This document shows positions 1 to 8,404 of a stretch of 10,132 nucleotides of DNA, one piece after another. The notes beneath the pieces were generated by a model. The model did no database searches. It saw only the letters and a program-made list of their open reading frames with translations, and had not been told where the DNA came from. Origin of the DNA: Pseudomonadota bacterium (GTDB taxonomy: Bacteria > Pseudomonadota > Alphaproteobacteria > Rhizobiales > Hyphomicrobiaceae); NCBI GenBank assembly GCA_023392135.1, contig JAEVZQ010000186.1, forward strand, positions 1 through 10,132, in the 5' to 3' direction. How positions within the stretch are numbered: position 1 is the first letter of the stretch; each line of letters starts with the position of its first letter. Both the position numbers and the translations under genes were made by a program.

Positions 1-61
1 GGTCATGGATTTCTCGCGTCAGCATGGCCATCCTCTTCAATGCACCATGGAGAAGGAGTAG
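1..61 (+). CDS. clpS: ClpS, C-terminal fragment (ATP-dependent Clp protease adaptor)
   Basis: This is the 3' end of a gene that begins left of the window. Reading from base 2, the codons give VMDFSRQHGHPLQCTMEKE and then TAG at 59-61. ClpS proteins end in a HPLxCTxEK motif (E. coli ends in HPLLCTLEKA), and the version here is of rhizobial type. ClpS binds the N-domain of ClpA and delivers N-degron substrates to ClpAP in the cytoplasm. The next gene is clpA, the usual partner, and its ribosome-binding site lies inside the last codons of this gene. Only 19 residues are visible, but the motif and the neighbour agree. Confidence 0.88.
   Translation, partial: VMDFSRQHGHPLQCTMEKE
53..58 (+). promoter_or_regulatory. 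Shine-Dalgarno of clpA, inside the clpS 3' end
   Basis: AAGGAG matches the anti-Shine-Dalgarno well and is 10 bases before the TTG at 69. It lies in the last two sense codons (Lys-Glu) of clpS, so clpS and clpA are probably cotranscribed and may be translationally coupled. It decides the clpA start: the ATG at 24 has no such site and overlaps clpS. Confidence 0.8.
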
Positions 62-68
62 CCTCCCC

Positions 69-2513
<2,445 letters not shown>

Positions 2514-2521
2514 TTCTGCGG

Positions 2522-2595
2522 GCGAATAGCGAGATAGCGAATGGCGAATAGGGAGCCTCTATAACCCTGCTCGCTATTCGCTATCCACCATTCGC
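2522..2595. repeat. Imperfect palindrome of GCGAATAG-like units after clpA
   Basis: The left arm (2522-2553) and right arm (2565-2595) form a long imperfect hairpin around an 11-base loop. Perfect segments include GATAGCGAAT (2533-2542) with ATTCGCTATC (2576-2585). In another register GCGAATAGCGAG (2522-2533) pairs with CTCGCTATTCGC (2570-2581). Each arm repeats a 7-9 base unit, GCGAATAG or GCGAATGG, so several registers are possible. It starts eight bases after the clpA stop and ends nine bases before the stop of the convergent oxidoreductase gene. It could therefore end transcription from both sides, but there is no T-run typical of intrinsic terminators. Similar AT-richer units recur between genes in Hyphomicrobiales genomes, as far as I recall, which suggests a dispersed repeat. 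Confidence 0.7.
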
Positions 2596-2604
2596 TTAAA
2601 TACA

Positions 2605-3249
2605 TCACCCCACCAGAACCGGTGCCTGCCCCATATATTTCCGCTCCGTCACCTCCTTCACGAGGAAGTCGGCCACGTCTGCGCGGCTGATGCTGTCCGC
2701 GCGCCACTGGGCGGGGTCGAGGAGGACACGGTAGCGGTTGGTTGCAGGACCGTTGGTCAGCAGGCCGGGGCGGACGATCGTCCAGTCGAGGCCGCTCCGG
2801 CGGATGATCTGTTCCTGAACATCCTTGTCGTCATAGACCCGCTTGAGCATGAGCGGGAAGATCACCCAGTCATAGAGCGGGCCGCCGTGCCCGCGGGTTT
2901 CGCCGGCGCCGATGCCGGTAATGGCGACGAGCCGGCGCACGCCCTTCTCTTTCATCGTGTCGACCAGTGCGCGGGTGACCGTCGAAAACACACGGGTTCC
3001 CGCAAGAACGGTGTTCAGGTTCGGCGGGGCGCCGAGCGTCACGATCACGGCGTCGGCGCCCGCGAGTGCATTCAGCAGTGCGGTCTTGTCCGTTGCATCG
3101 CCTGTCACCTTCTCGAGCTCACTGTCCTCGATCGGGATGCTGGCCGCCGACCTGGCGAGCGCCCGGACGTGGTGCCCGGCCGCGAGAGCCTTACGCACTG
3201 TTTCGAGCCCGGTGCCCCGGCTGGCTCCGACGATCAGGATGCGCGCCAT
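2605..3249 (-). CDS. NAD(P)-binding oxidoreductase (atypical SDR, NmrA/YwnB-like)
   Basis: This is a 214-residue cytoplasmic protein with one Rossmann fold. The N-terminus MARILIVGASRGTG carries the GxxGxxG dinucleotide-binding motif at 8-14, followed by a basic LAR segment at 31-33 compatible with NADP. VTGDATD at 48-54 and AVIVTLGA at 67-74 are typical of the NAD(P)H-binding PF13460 group, as is the late TIVRPGLL motif at 157-164. The substrate cannot be inferred. The start at 3249 is chosen because AGGAG (3261-3257 on the minus strand) sits seven bases upstream and the Rossmann motif begins immediately; the reading frame is open for 60 more codons upstream but that part overlaps the HIT gene and is unlike any protein. 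It lies 80 bases downstream of the HIT gene, on the same strand, and converges on clpA. Confidence 0.88.
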   Translation of the reverse strand: MARILIVGASRGTGLETVRKALAAGHHVRALARSAASIPIEDSELEKVTGDATDKTALLNALAGADAVIVTLGAPPNLNTVLAGTRVFSTVTRALVDTMKEKGVRRLVAITGIGAGETRGHGGPLYDWVIFPLMLKRVYDDKDVQEQIIRRSGLDWTIVRPGLLTNGPATNRYRVLLDPAQWRADSISRADVADFLVKEVTERKYMGQAPVLVG

Positions 3250-3292
3250 TGGCCTGCTCCTCATGCGTGCCGTTGTCGCCCCGGGCGTGCCG

Positions 3293-3309
3293 CCGCACGT
3301 ACCGTGCGG
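3293..3309 (-). other. GC-rich hairpin between the HIT and oxidoreductase genes
   Basis: On the minus strand CCGCACG and CGTGCGG pair perfectly over seven bases around the triloop GTA, 20 bases after the HIT stop. A competing pairing joins 3277-3282 (CGCCCC) with 3308-3313 (GGGGCG). There is no T-run, so this may be a partial terminator, a processing or stability element, or chance in GC-rich DNA. Confidence 0.35.
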
Positions 3310-3329
3310 GGCGCGAAGGTCAGATCGAG

Positions 3330-3752
3330 CTACGACGCAAGGGCCTGCCGGATCTTCTCCGCGTTCGCGGCAAGCACTTCGTTGTCCTCCATCTTGCCCG
3401 TATGCGGGCCGAGGTGAACGCCTTCCCACCGGGGCAGCACGTGGAAGTGGAGATGGAAGACGACCTGTCCGCCCGCAGGCTCATTGAACTGCTGGATCGT
3501 CACTCCGGTTGCGTCGAAAGCCCTCATCACGGCGCCAGAAAGGCGCTGGGCGGTGGCCATGCAGGTGGCAAGCTGCTCGGGCGTGGCATCGAGGATGTTA
3601 CGCGCCGGGGTTTTCGGAATGACGAGCGTGTGCCCCTTGCAGCGGGGCATGATGTCCATGAATGCGAGCGTATGCTCGTCCTCATAAACCTTGTGCGCCG
3701 GCAACTCGCCTCTCAGGATCTTCGCGAACACGTTGCTGCTGTCGTAGGTCAT
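3330..3752 (-). CDS. HIT-family protein (Hint-like purine nucleotide-binding hydrolase)
   Basis: This 140-residue protein is the usual length for a bacterial HIT protein. The histidine triad HLHFH is at 100-104, followed by VLPRW, with H100, H102 and H104 as the catalytic triad. The N-terminal FAKILRGELPAHKVYEDE and FMDIMPRCKGHTLVIPK segments are typical of the HinT branch, which hydrolyses phosphoramidate or related bonds of purine nucleotides in the cytoplasm. The physiological substrate is unknown. The start at 3752 has GAGGA (3763-3759) six bases upstream. The gene is separated from the upstream acyltransferase gene by 187 bases holding a two-hairpin repeat, so it probably has its own promoter, though I could not identify one with confidence. 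The oxidoreductase follows after 80 bases. Confidence 0.93.
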   Translation of the reverse strand: MTYDSSNVFAKILRGELPAHKVYEDEHTLAFMDIMPRCKGHTLVIPKTPARNILDATPEQLATCMATAQRLSGAVMRAFDATGVTIQQFNEPAGGQVVFHLHFHVLPRWEGVHLGPHTGKMEDNEVLAANAEKIRQALAS

Positions 3753-3820
3753 GCTGGGTCCTCGTCTTGCTCGATCTTGGGGGATTACGGCTCATTTCGC
3801 TGGTCAGACTGTTTCAATTC

Positions 3821-3909
3821 GTGGCCATCCCGCCTTGTGCCCGGGATCCGGTCGACAGCGAGCGCCGGAGCCAGCAGAACGGTGTATCCCGGTGACAAGC
3901 ACCGGGATT
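3821..3909. repeat. Two-hairpin dispersed-type palindromic repeat
   Basis: Two palindromes with related sequence stand about 40 bases apart. The first pairs ATCCCGGTG (3886-3894) with CACCGGGAT (3900-3908), nine perfect bases around a five-base loop. The second pairs ATCCCG (3827-3832) with CGGGAT (3842-3847) around nine bases. On the minus strand the loop regions read GTGCTTGTCAC and GGGCACAAGG, which resemble repetitive intergenic elements I recall from rhizobial and related alphaproteobacterial genomes (ATCCCGGTGCTTGTCACCGGGAT-like cores, which I quote only as a type). The first hairpin is about 30 bases after the acyltransferase stop and could act as its terminator or protect its mRNA end; no T-run follows. 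The rest of the 187-base gap holds no gene. Confidence 0.6.
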
Positions 3910-3939
3910 GACCTTGGAAGGTAATGTGTTGACGGAACG

Positions 3940-5124
3940 CTAGAATGCCTCCTCGGTGATGGCTTTTCGGTATGGGCCGTATTCGGCCAGCAGCTCGCGG
4001 TGCTCGGCCATTTCCCGGCGCTCCTCCTCGAGAAAGCGCGCAACGGCCCGGCGGAAGCTACGGTCGGCAATCCAATGCAGCGAGTAGGTCGGCACGGGCA
4101 TATAGCCGCGCGCCAGCTTGTGCTCGCCCTGGGCCCCCGCCTCGACACGGGCAAGCCCCCGGGCAATGGCGAACGCGATGGCCTGATAGTAGCAGATCTC
4201 GAAATGCAGGCATGGATGGTGCTCGATCGCGCCCCAGTATCGGCCGTAGAGGCAGTCGCCTCCGATCAGGTTCAGCGCACCGGCGATGTAGCGCCCGCGC
4301 CGCTTGGCCATGACGAGCAGGCAATCGTCCGCCATTGCTTCGCCCAGCAGTGAGAAGAACCGTCGATTTAGGTACGGCCGGCCCCACTTGCGCGAGCCGG
4401 TATCCATGTAGAACGCGAAGAATGCGTCCCAGTGCTCCTCGCGGATGTCACTGCCCGTCAAGAGCTCGATCGAAATGCCAGGGGCCAGGGCCTGCGCGCG
4501 CTCTTTGCGCACGGTCTTACGCTTGCGCGAGGCGAGGCTCGCCAGGAAGTCCTCGAAAGAATGATATCCTTCGTTGTGCCAGTGGAACTGCTGGTCCGTC
4601 CGCTGCAGGAAGCCCAGCTCCGTCAGGCGCTGCCATTCGCCTTCGGTCGGGAAGGTGATGTGCAGCGATGACACGCCGAGGCGCTCCGCCAGGGTGATCG
4701 CCGCCACTGCCAGTGTCCGCTCCCGCTCATCCCGGTCGGGACCAGGAGCAACGAGCAGGCGCGGCCCCGGCACGGGCGTAAACGGAACCGCGCTCAGCAG
4801 CTTCGGATAATAGCTGCCGCCGGCCCGCTCGTAGGCATCGGCCCAGCCCCAGTCGAAGACGTACTCGCCGCGGCTGTGGCTCTTCAGGTAGCAGGGCATG
4901 CAGGCAGCGACACTGCCGCCGGGTCCTTCGAGCATGAGATGCTGAGGCAGCCAACCGGCGCGTCGCCCGACGGTGCCGGCGTCCTCCAGGGCTTTCAGGA
5001 AGGCGTGACTGACGAAAGGGTTGAAGGCCCTGGCGTCCGGATTGGCGCACGCGTCCCACGCGACTGCATCGATCTCGTCGATCGATGTCGCGACGCGCAC
5101 GACTGCAGCCTGATCCCGTTTCAT
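3940..5124 (-). CDS. FemAB-like/GNAT-fold acyltransferase (DUF482, COG3146-type)
   Basis: This 394-residue protein belongs to the PF04339 group, described as FemAB-like and placed by similarity in peptidoglycan biosynthesis; the real acceptor is not established. Family features seen are NPFVSHAFL (35-43) and AGWLPQHLMLE (56-66), then DWGWADAYER (91-100) and a basic SRKRKTVRKER stretch (199-209). RKWGRPYLNRRFF (245-257), GRYWG (294-298) and AGAQGEHKLARGY (329-341) follow. No signal peptide or membrane segment is seen, so it is probably cytoplasmic and uses an activated small donor. The start at 5124 follows GGAG by five bases and puts the family's early domain at the N-terminus; 48 further open codons upstream look non-coding. 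It lies 86 bases downstream of gdx on the same strand and could be read through from it. Transferase activity is an inference from the family. Confidence 0.87.
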   Translation of the reverse strand: MKRDQAAVVRVATSIDEIDAVAWDACANPDARAFNPFVSHAFLKALEDAGTVGRRAGWLPQHLMLEGPGGSVAACMPCYLKSHSRGEYVFDWGWADAYERAGGSYYPKLLSAVPFTPVPGPRLLVAPGPDRDERERTLAVAAITLAERLGVSSLHITFPTEGEWQRLTELGFLQRTDQQFHWHNEGYHSFEDFLASLASRKRKTVRKERAQALAPGISIELLTGSDIREEHWDAFFAFYMDTGSRKWGRPYLNRRFFSLLGEAMADDCLLVMAKRRGRYIAGALNLIGGDCLYGRYWGAIEHHPCLHFEICYYQAIAFAIARGLARVEAGAQGEHKLARGYMPVPTYSLHWIADRSFRRAVARFLEEERREMAEHRELLAEYGPYRKAITEEAF

Positions 5125-5210
5125 CGCAGCTCCCGAAAAGCTCCGCCAGCCCAGCATATCAGGCCAGCCGGTCAGGTTCGACGGCACGCTGCAGAGCGCG
5201 GCCTTTTGCT

Positions 5211-5531
5211 TCAGCCGCCTTCGAGAAGACGCAGGCCCAGCACCCCCGCGATGATCAGCCCCAGACAAGCGATCCGCGCCGCATTTGCGGGCTCAGAAAA
5301 AAGGACCATGCCGAGGATTGCCGTCCCGGTCGCGCCGATGCCGACCCATACGGCGTAGGCCGTGCCGATTGGCAGTGCTCTGGCCGCGATCGCCAGCAGA
5401 TACATGCTCGCGGCCATCGCTATAAGTGTGAATACGGAGGGCCATAATCGCGTGAACCCGTGTGTGTACTTCAGGCCGATCGCCCACACGACTTCCAGCG
5501 CGGCGGCAATGAGGAGCAGTACCCAAGCCAT
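5211..5531 (-). CDS. gdx: Gdx (SugE) guanidinium exporter, SMR family
   Basis: This is a 106-residue four-helix inner-membrane protein of the small multidrug resistance family. It acts as an antiparallel dimer exchanging guanidinium for protons. The N-terminus [20 protein letters not shown] and the following KYTHGF are characteristic of the Gdx/SugE branch rather than EmrE. Residues lining the binding site in characterised Gdx proteins are all present: E13, W16, S42, Y59 and W62. Hydrophobic helices lie at about 2-20, 31-50, 56-77 and 84-103. The start at 5531 follows GGGAG (5542-5538) by six bases; a longer open frame upstream runs through the riboswitch and is not coding. The two ACGA hairpins just upstream match a guanidine-II riboswitch, which independently supports guanidine as the substrate. 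An EmrE-like broad drug exporter is the less likely alternative. Confidence 0.93.
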   Translation of the reverse strand: MAWVLLLIAAALEVVWAIGLKYTHGFTRLWPSVFTLIAMAASMYLLAIAARALPIGTAYAVWVGIGATGTAILGMVLFSEPANAARIACLGLIIAGVLGLRLLEGG

Positions 5532-5550
5532 GAGGTTCTCCCAAAAGAAG

Positions 5551-5596
5551 CAGGGTCGTCCCTGCCGAGGCCCCTTGACTGTGAGGTCGTCCCCAC
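5551..5596 (-). ncRNA. Guanidine-II (mini-ykkC) riboswitch controlling gdx
   Basis: On the minus strand, reading toward gdx, the first hairpin is GTGGGG-ACGA-CCTCAC (5596-5581), six pairs including one G-U. A 16-base linker follows (5580-5565), then the second hairpin CAGGG-ACGA-CCCTG (5564-5551), five perfect pairs. Two tandem short stems with ACGR tetraloops, separated by a short linker and placed just before a ribosome-binding site, define the mini-ykkC motif. That motif is established as the guanidine-II riboswitch; the two loops pair with each other and each binds guanidinium. The distance from the second stem to GGGAG is eight bases, suiting control of translation start. A terminator-type mechanism is unlikely because no T-run follows. 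The expected effect is increased expression of the exporter when guanidine is present. Confidence 0.92.
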
Positions 5597-5612
5597 GGGC
5601 AATCCGCCAAAC

Positions 5613-5641
5613 TGACTTAACTCGTTGGTTTTGATGGTCAA
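5613..5641 (-). promoter_or_regulatory. Possible gdx promoter upstream of the riboswitch
   Basis: TTGACC (5641-5636, minus strand) matches five of six bases of the sigma-70 -35 box. A poor -10 candidate, TTAAGT (5620-5615), lies 15 bases further on. Initiation near 5608 would place the start just ahead of the first riboswitch hairpin, which is geometrically sensible. The -10 match is weak, so this is a tentative call. Confidence 0.3.
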
Positions 5642-5656
5642 GTGTACACGGGCCGG

Positions 5657-6433
5657 TCACATCGGGCCGGGATCGCAGTTTTCGAAAATGGGTGCATCGG
5701 CCCAGGCCCTGGCATGCTGGAGCTGCGCCTCCGTGCGGATGGTCCACGCGAAAACGGGCATTCGCATCACCTCGCGCGCAAAACGCGTAACCGGCGTGGG
5801 CAGGTCGTCGACGTGGTAGGCAATGAAGCTCGGCTCGGCAGGCCCCGCCTCGAGGCAGTGGCGCAGGCGCTCAGCGCGGCTGACGTCTATCTTGTCCGAC
5901 CACCAGCCGGGTCCGTCGTAAATACCAGACACGATGCCGCGCGGAATGCCGGTCGCCAGATCGCGCAAGGCGGTGATGACGGCGGGATCGAACGACATGA
6001 GAGCAATCGAGCCCTGATAGGCGAGGGAGAGCGCCGCGACCGCCGTCAGAAATGCGCGATCCGGCTCATCCCAGTCGCTCTTGATCTCGACCAGCAGCGG
6101 CACCTGGCCGGCAACCATCTGGAGCAGGTCGCCGTAGGTGATGATCGGAATGCTCTGGCCGCGGTAGCGAAGTGCAGAGAGCTGGGCAGCGTTCCAATCA
6201 GTGATGGGGCCTTTGGCATCGACCAGCCGGTCGAGCGTGGAATCGTGGAACACGAACGGTGTGCCGTCGCGGGCGGGGCGCAGGTCGCACTCGATGCCGA
6301 AACCTCGGGTGATCGCCGCTTCGAAGGCCGGCGCGGTGTTCTCGATCCGTCCACTCGCAGCATCGTGCAGGCCGCGATGGGCGATCGGCCGCAGAAAGTC
6401 GTCGCGGAGGGAAACGCATTTGCGTTCGAACAT
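5657..6433 (-). CDS. Glycerophosphodiester phosphodiesterase (GDPD family)
   Basis: This 258-residue enzyme belongs to the GDPD TIM-barrel family. It should hydrolyse glycerophosphodiesters to glycerol 3-phosphate and an alcohol using a divalent metal. Visible family motifs are IAHRGLHD with H19 and R20, [10 protein letters not shown] (31-40), [17 protein letters not shown] with E48, D50, H63 and D64, LLVEIKSD (113-120) with E116 and K118, and the C-terminal VFAWTIR (227-233). These cover the catalytic histidines and metal ligands. No signal peptide is evident, so it is probably cytoplasmic, like UgpQ. The start ATG at 6433 has only a weak upstream purine-rich site. It is divergent from eipB with 138 bases between. 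The gdx leader begins within about 60 bases of its stop, so some read-through into gdx is possible. The natural substrate is not determined. Confidence 0.92.
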   Translation of the reverse strand: MFERKCVSLRDDFLRPIAHRGLHDAASGRIENTAPAFEAAITRGFGIECDLRPARDGTPFVFHDSTLDRLVDAKGPITDWNAAQLSALRYRGQSIPIITYGDLLQMVAGQVPLLVEIKSDWDEPDRAFLTAVAALSLAYQGSIALMSFDPAVITALRDLATGIPRGIVSGIYDGPGWWSDKIDVSRAERLRHCLEAGPAEPSFIAYHVDDLPTPVTRFAREVMRMPVFAWTIRTEAQLQHARAWADAPIFENCDPGPM

Positions 6434-6571
6434 CGCTTGGCCCGAGATCGTTTACGTTGCAGGAAACAACCTTCTGGTAGACGTGAGAGTGCTGACTTTG
6501 CAAGCCGCATCGACCGTGCGAGGCTTCCGGGCCAGGCGAGATGTGCGGCGCCTGCTCGCTGGAGAAAATTG
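6434..6571. promoter_or_regulatory. Divergent intergenic region between the GDPD gene and eipB
   Basis: This 138-base stretch must carry promoters for both flanking genes. TTGCAG (6457-6462) with TAGACG (6478-6483) is a poor sigma-70-like pair with 15-base spacing toward eipB. I found no TTAA-N7-TTAA CtrA site. GGAG at 6561-6564, seven bases before the ATG at 6572, is the eipB ribosome-binding site. Confidence 0.4.
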
Positions 6572-7447
6572 ATGGGCATCGGACCGAAACTGGTCGCAGC
6601 AGGGCTTGCATGGGGCGCATTCGCCGCTCCTTTGCCTGCCGGAGCGGCGGAAGGCGTCGGGCTCATGCCCCATCGCGCCGTGTACGACATCACACTCGTG
6701 GACGCTCGGCCCGGTGCTGGTATCTCGGACCTCAAGGGGCGGATGGTTTACGAGTTCACGGGCGCGGCCTGCAATGGCTTCACGCAGAAGATGCGGTTCG
6801 TTACGAGCACCACGAACCAGGAGGGCGAAACGAGCATCACCGATATGCGCACCTCGAGCTGGGAGGATGCTGCCGGTGACCGCTTTCGGTTCGACAACAG
6901 CCAGTATCGCAATCAGCGGCGGGTCGAGCAGACCGTCGGCGAAGCGTTGCGCAGGAAGAACCCCGGTGAGATCCGGGTGGATCTGAAGCAGCCCAAGAAG
7001 AAGGTCATAAAGATATCCGGCTCCGCCATGTTCCCGATCCAGCACTCGAGTCGAATGCTGGAGGCGGCCCGCGAGGGTAAGCACGTCTTCACCGCCGACC
7101 TCTTTGATGCTTCGGAAAAGGGCGAGAAGGTTTATTTGACGAGTGCCTACATCGGGTCCCGCCTGGCACCGGACTACAACCAGCGGCTTCCTGATGTGCC
7201 GGGCACCGAGGCCCTGAACGGGCTTGCCGCCTGGCCCGTGGCGCTGAGCTACTATGACCAGGGGACCGAGCAGGAGGATGCTCTGCCGTCCTACGAGCTT
7301 TCCTTCATCTATTTTGACAACGGCGTGTCACGACGCCTGCTGATCGACTATGGGAATTTCTCCATCCGGGGTGAGCTGAAAGAGCTCACGATGCTCGAGC
7401 CCGAGACGTGCAAATCCAGTCAGAGCAGCGGCCGGAAGACGAATTGA
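6572..7447 (+). CDS. eipB: EipB-like periplasmic cell-envelope integrity protein (DUF1849)
   Basis: This 291-residue protein begins with a signal peptide: a positive residue at 6, then a hydrophobic core and LPAGAA ending at about residue 26. LMPHRAVYDITL (31-42) opens the DUF1849 domain. Later family-typical stretches are GRMVYEFTGAACNGF (56-70), FPIQHSSRMLEAAREGK (154-170), FDASEKGEKVY (178-188) and SYELSFIYFDNGVSRRLLIDYG (240-261, split here by description only). The mature protein has just two cysteines, C67 and C280. These correspond in place to the disulfide-forming pair of Brucella EipB, a beta-spiral protein needed for envelope integrity. The start is supported by GGAG seven bases upstream and by the signal peptide. 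The same frame is open for 310 codons further upstream, antisense to the phosphodiesterase gene; this is incidental. The gene is convergent with the kinase, with only 30 bases between them. Confidence 0.9.
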   Translation: MGIGPKLVAAGLAWGAFAAPLPAGAAEGVGLMPHRAVYDITLVDARPGAGISDLKGRMVYEFTGAACNGFTQKMRFVTSTTNQEGETSITDMRTSSWEDAAGDRFRFDNSQYRNQRRVEQTVGEALRRKNPGEIRVDLKQPKKKVIKISGSAMFPIQHSSRMLEAAREGKHVFTADLFDASEKGEKVYLTSAYIGSRLAPDYNQRLPDVPGTEALNGLAAWPVALSYYDQGTEQEDALPSYELSFIYFDNGVSRRLLIDYGNFSIRGELKELTMLEPETCKSSQSSGRKTN

Positions 7448-7477
7448 GCCCGACCTGAACTCCCGGCCTGCTGGGCG

Positions 7478-8404
7478 TTAGCTGCTCTGATCCCAGAGCC
7501 ATGCAGCTCCGCGTACGCCGCTGGCATCGCCCCACTTGGGCGGCCGGATATCGACCGCCGCGTTATCGGCCAGCACGTGAGGCGCCATCAGCCTCGGGAC
7601 CACATCGTAAAGGTGCTTCAGCTGGGAAAGTCCTCCACCCAGCACGATCACATCCGGGTCGATGATATTCACCACGTGGGCTAATGCTCGTGCCAGCCGT
7701 GATGCGTGGCGCGCGAGCGTATCGCGGGTGTCTGAATCGCCGGCCGCTGCACGATTGCCGATCTCGACCGCGGTCAGCCGCTCCCCCGTCACCCGATGAT
7801 GGTCCTCTTCCAGCGCGGGACCGGAAACCCACTTCTCGATGCAGCCGGGATGCCCGCACCAGCAGTCCGGGCCGGGATACTCGTCCGGTTGCGCCCAAGG
7901 GAGCGGATTATGGCCCCACTCGCCCCCTATGCCGCGCGGGCCGTTCAGCAGCTGGCCGGTCGCGACGATCCCGCCGCCGCAGCCCGTGCCGAGAATGACG
8001 CCGAAGACGGTGCGGGCCCCGGCCGCCGCTCCGTCGGTTGCCTCCGACAGTGCAAAGCAGTTTGCATCATTGGCAAGCCGGACCCGCCGTCCGAGCAGCC
8101 CCGAAAGATCCCGATCGATGGGCCGGTGATTGAGCCAGGTCGAATTGGAATTCTGCACGAGCCCGGTTGCCGGTGAGATCGAGCCAGGCATTCCGACACC
8201 CACGCTTCCGCGCGCTCCCGCATCCGCTTCCAGCCGCTCCACGAGTTGGCGAATGGAGTCCAGCGTCCCTTCGTAGTCGCCGCGTGGCGTCGGCAGCCGA
8301 AGCTCCTCGCTGATCTGTCCGTCCGGCAGCAGCGCGGCCGCGGCGATCTTCGTACCGCCCAGGTCGATGCCGATGCGAATGCGCTCCTGCTGGCTGGCCG
8401 TCAT
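7478..8404 (-). CDS. mak: ROK-family sugar kinase, Mak-type fructokinase
   Basis: This 308-residue cytoplasmic kinase phosphorylates a free hexose with ATP; fructose is most likely. The phosphate-binding DLGGTK is at 14-19, the catalytic aspartate is D113 in LANDANCFALSE, and the glycine-rich GTGCGGGI is at 139-146. The ROK zinc site is H165 with C181, C183 and C188 in the CWCGHPGCIE signature. Long stretches agree with E. coli Mak (302 residues): VGMGIPGSISP-like (here VGVGMPGSISP), NSTWLN, DGAAAGA, GEWGHNPLPW, LAHVVNI and VIVLGGG, and the C-terminal SGVRGAAWLW. N-acetylglucosamine kinase is a less likely alternative. Its ATG overlaps the stop of the DUF3572 gene in ATGA, so translation is probably coupled. 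No transporter or sugar pathway gene is adjacent, so its nutritional context is not shown. Confidence 0.88.
   Translation of the reverse strand: MTASQQERIRIGIDLGGTKIAAAALLPDGQISEELRLPTPRGDYEGTLDSIRQLVERLEADAGARGSVGVGMPGSISPATGLVQNSNSTWLNHRPIDRDLSGLLGRRVRLANDANCFALSEATDGAAAGARTVFGVILGTGCGGGIVATGQLLNGPRGIGGEWGHNPLPWAQPDEYPGPDCWCGHPGCIEKWVSGPALEEDHHRVTGERLTAVEIGNRAAAGDSDTRDTLARHASRLARALAHVVNIIDPDVIVLGGGLSQLKHLYDVVPRLMAPHVLADNAAVDIRPPKWGDASGVRGAAWLWDQSS

Noticed and set aside
24..68. ATG at 24 as the clpA start
   Set aside because: It lies inside the 3' end of clpS in another frame, has no Shine-Dalgarno, and would add residues before the conserved PSFSQSLE start.
2514..2604. Classical Rho-independent terminator after clpA
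   Set aside because: There is a long stem, but no T-run follows it in either direction, and the arms are made of repeated units, so it is better called a palindromic repeat.
3804..4166. A 120-codon minus-strand frame across the two-hairpin repeat
   Set aside because: Most of it overlaps the acyltransferase gene in another frame, and the rest is the palindromic repeat, which tends to give spurious proteins.
5642..6571. A 601-residue protein formed by extending the eipB frame upstream
   Set aside because: The first 310 codons are antisense to the well-supported phosphodiesterase gene and to part of the gdx leader. EipB has its own ribosome-binding site and signal peptide at 6572.
7684..8176. 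Plus-strand open frames opposite mak
   Set aside because: Arg/Pro-rich shadow translations of the kinase gene, whose catalytic and zinc motifs are complete.
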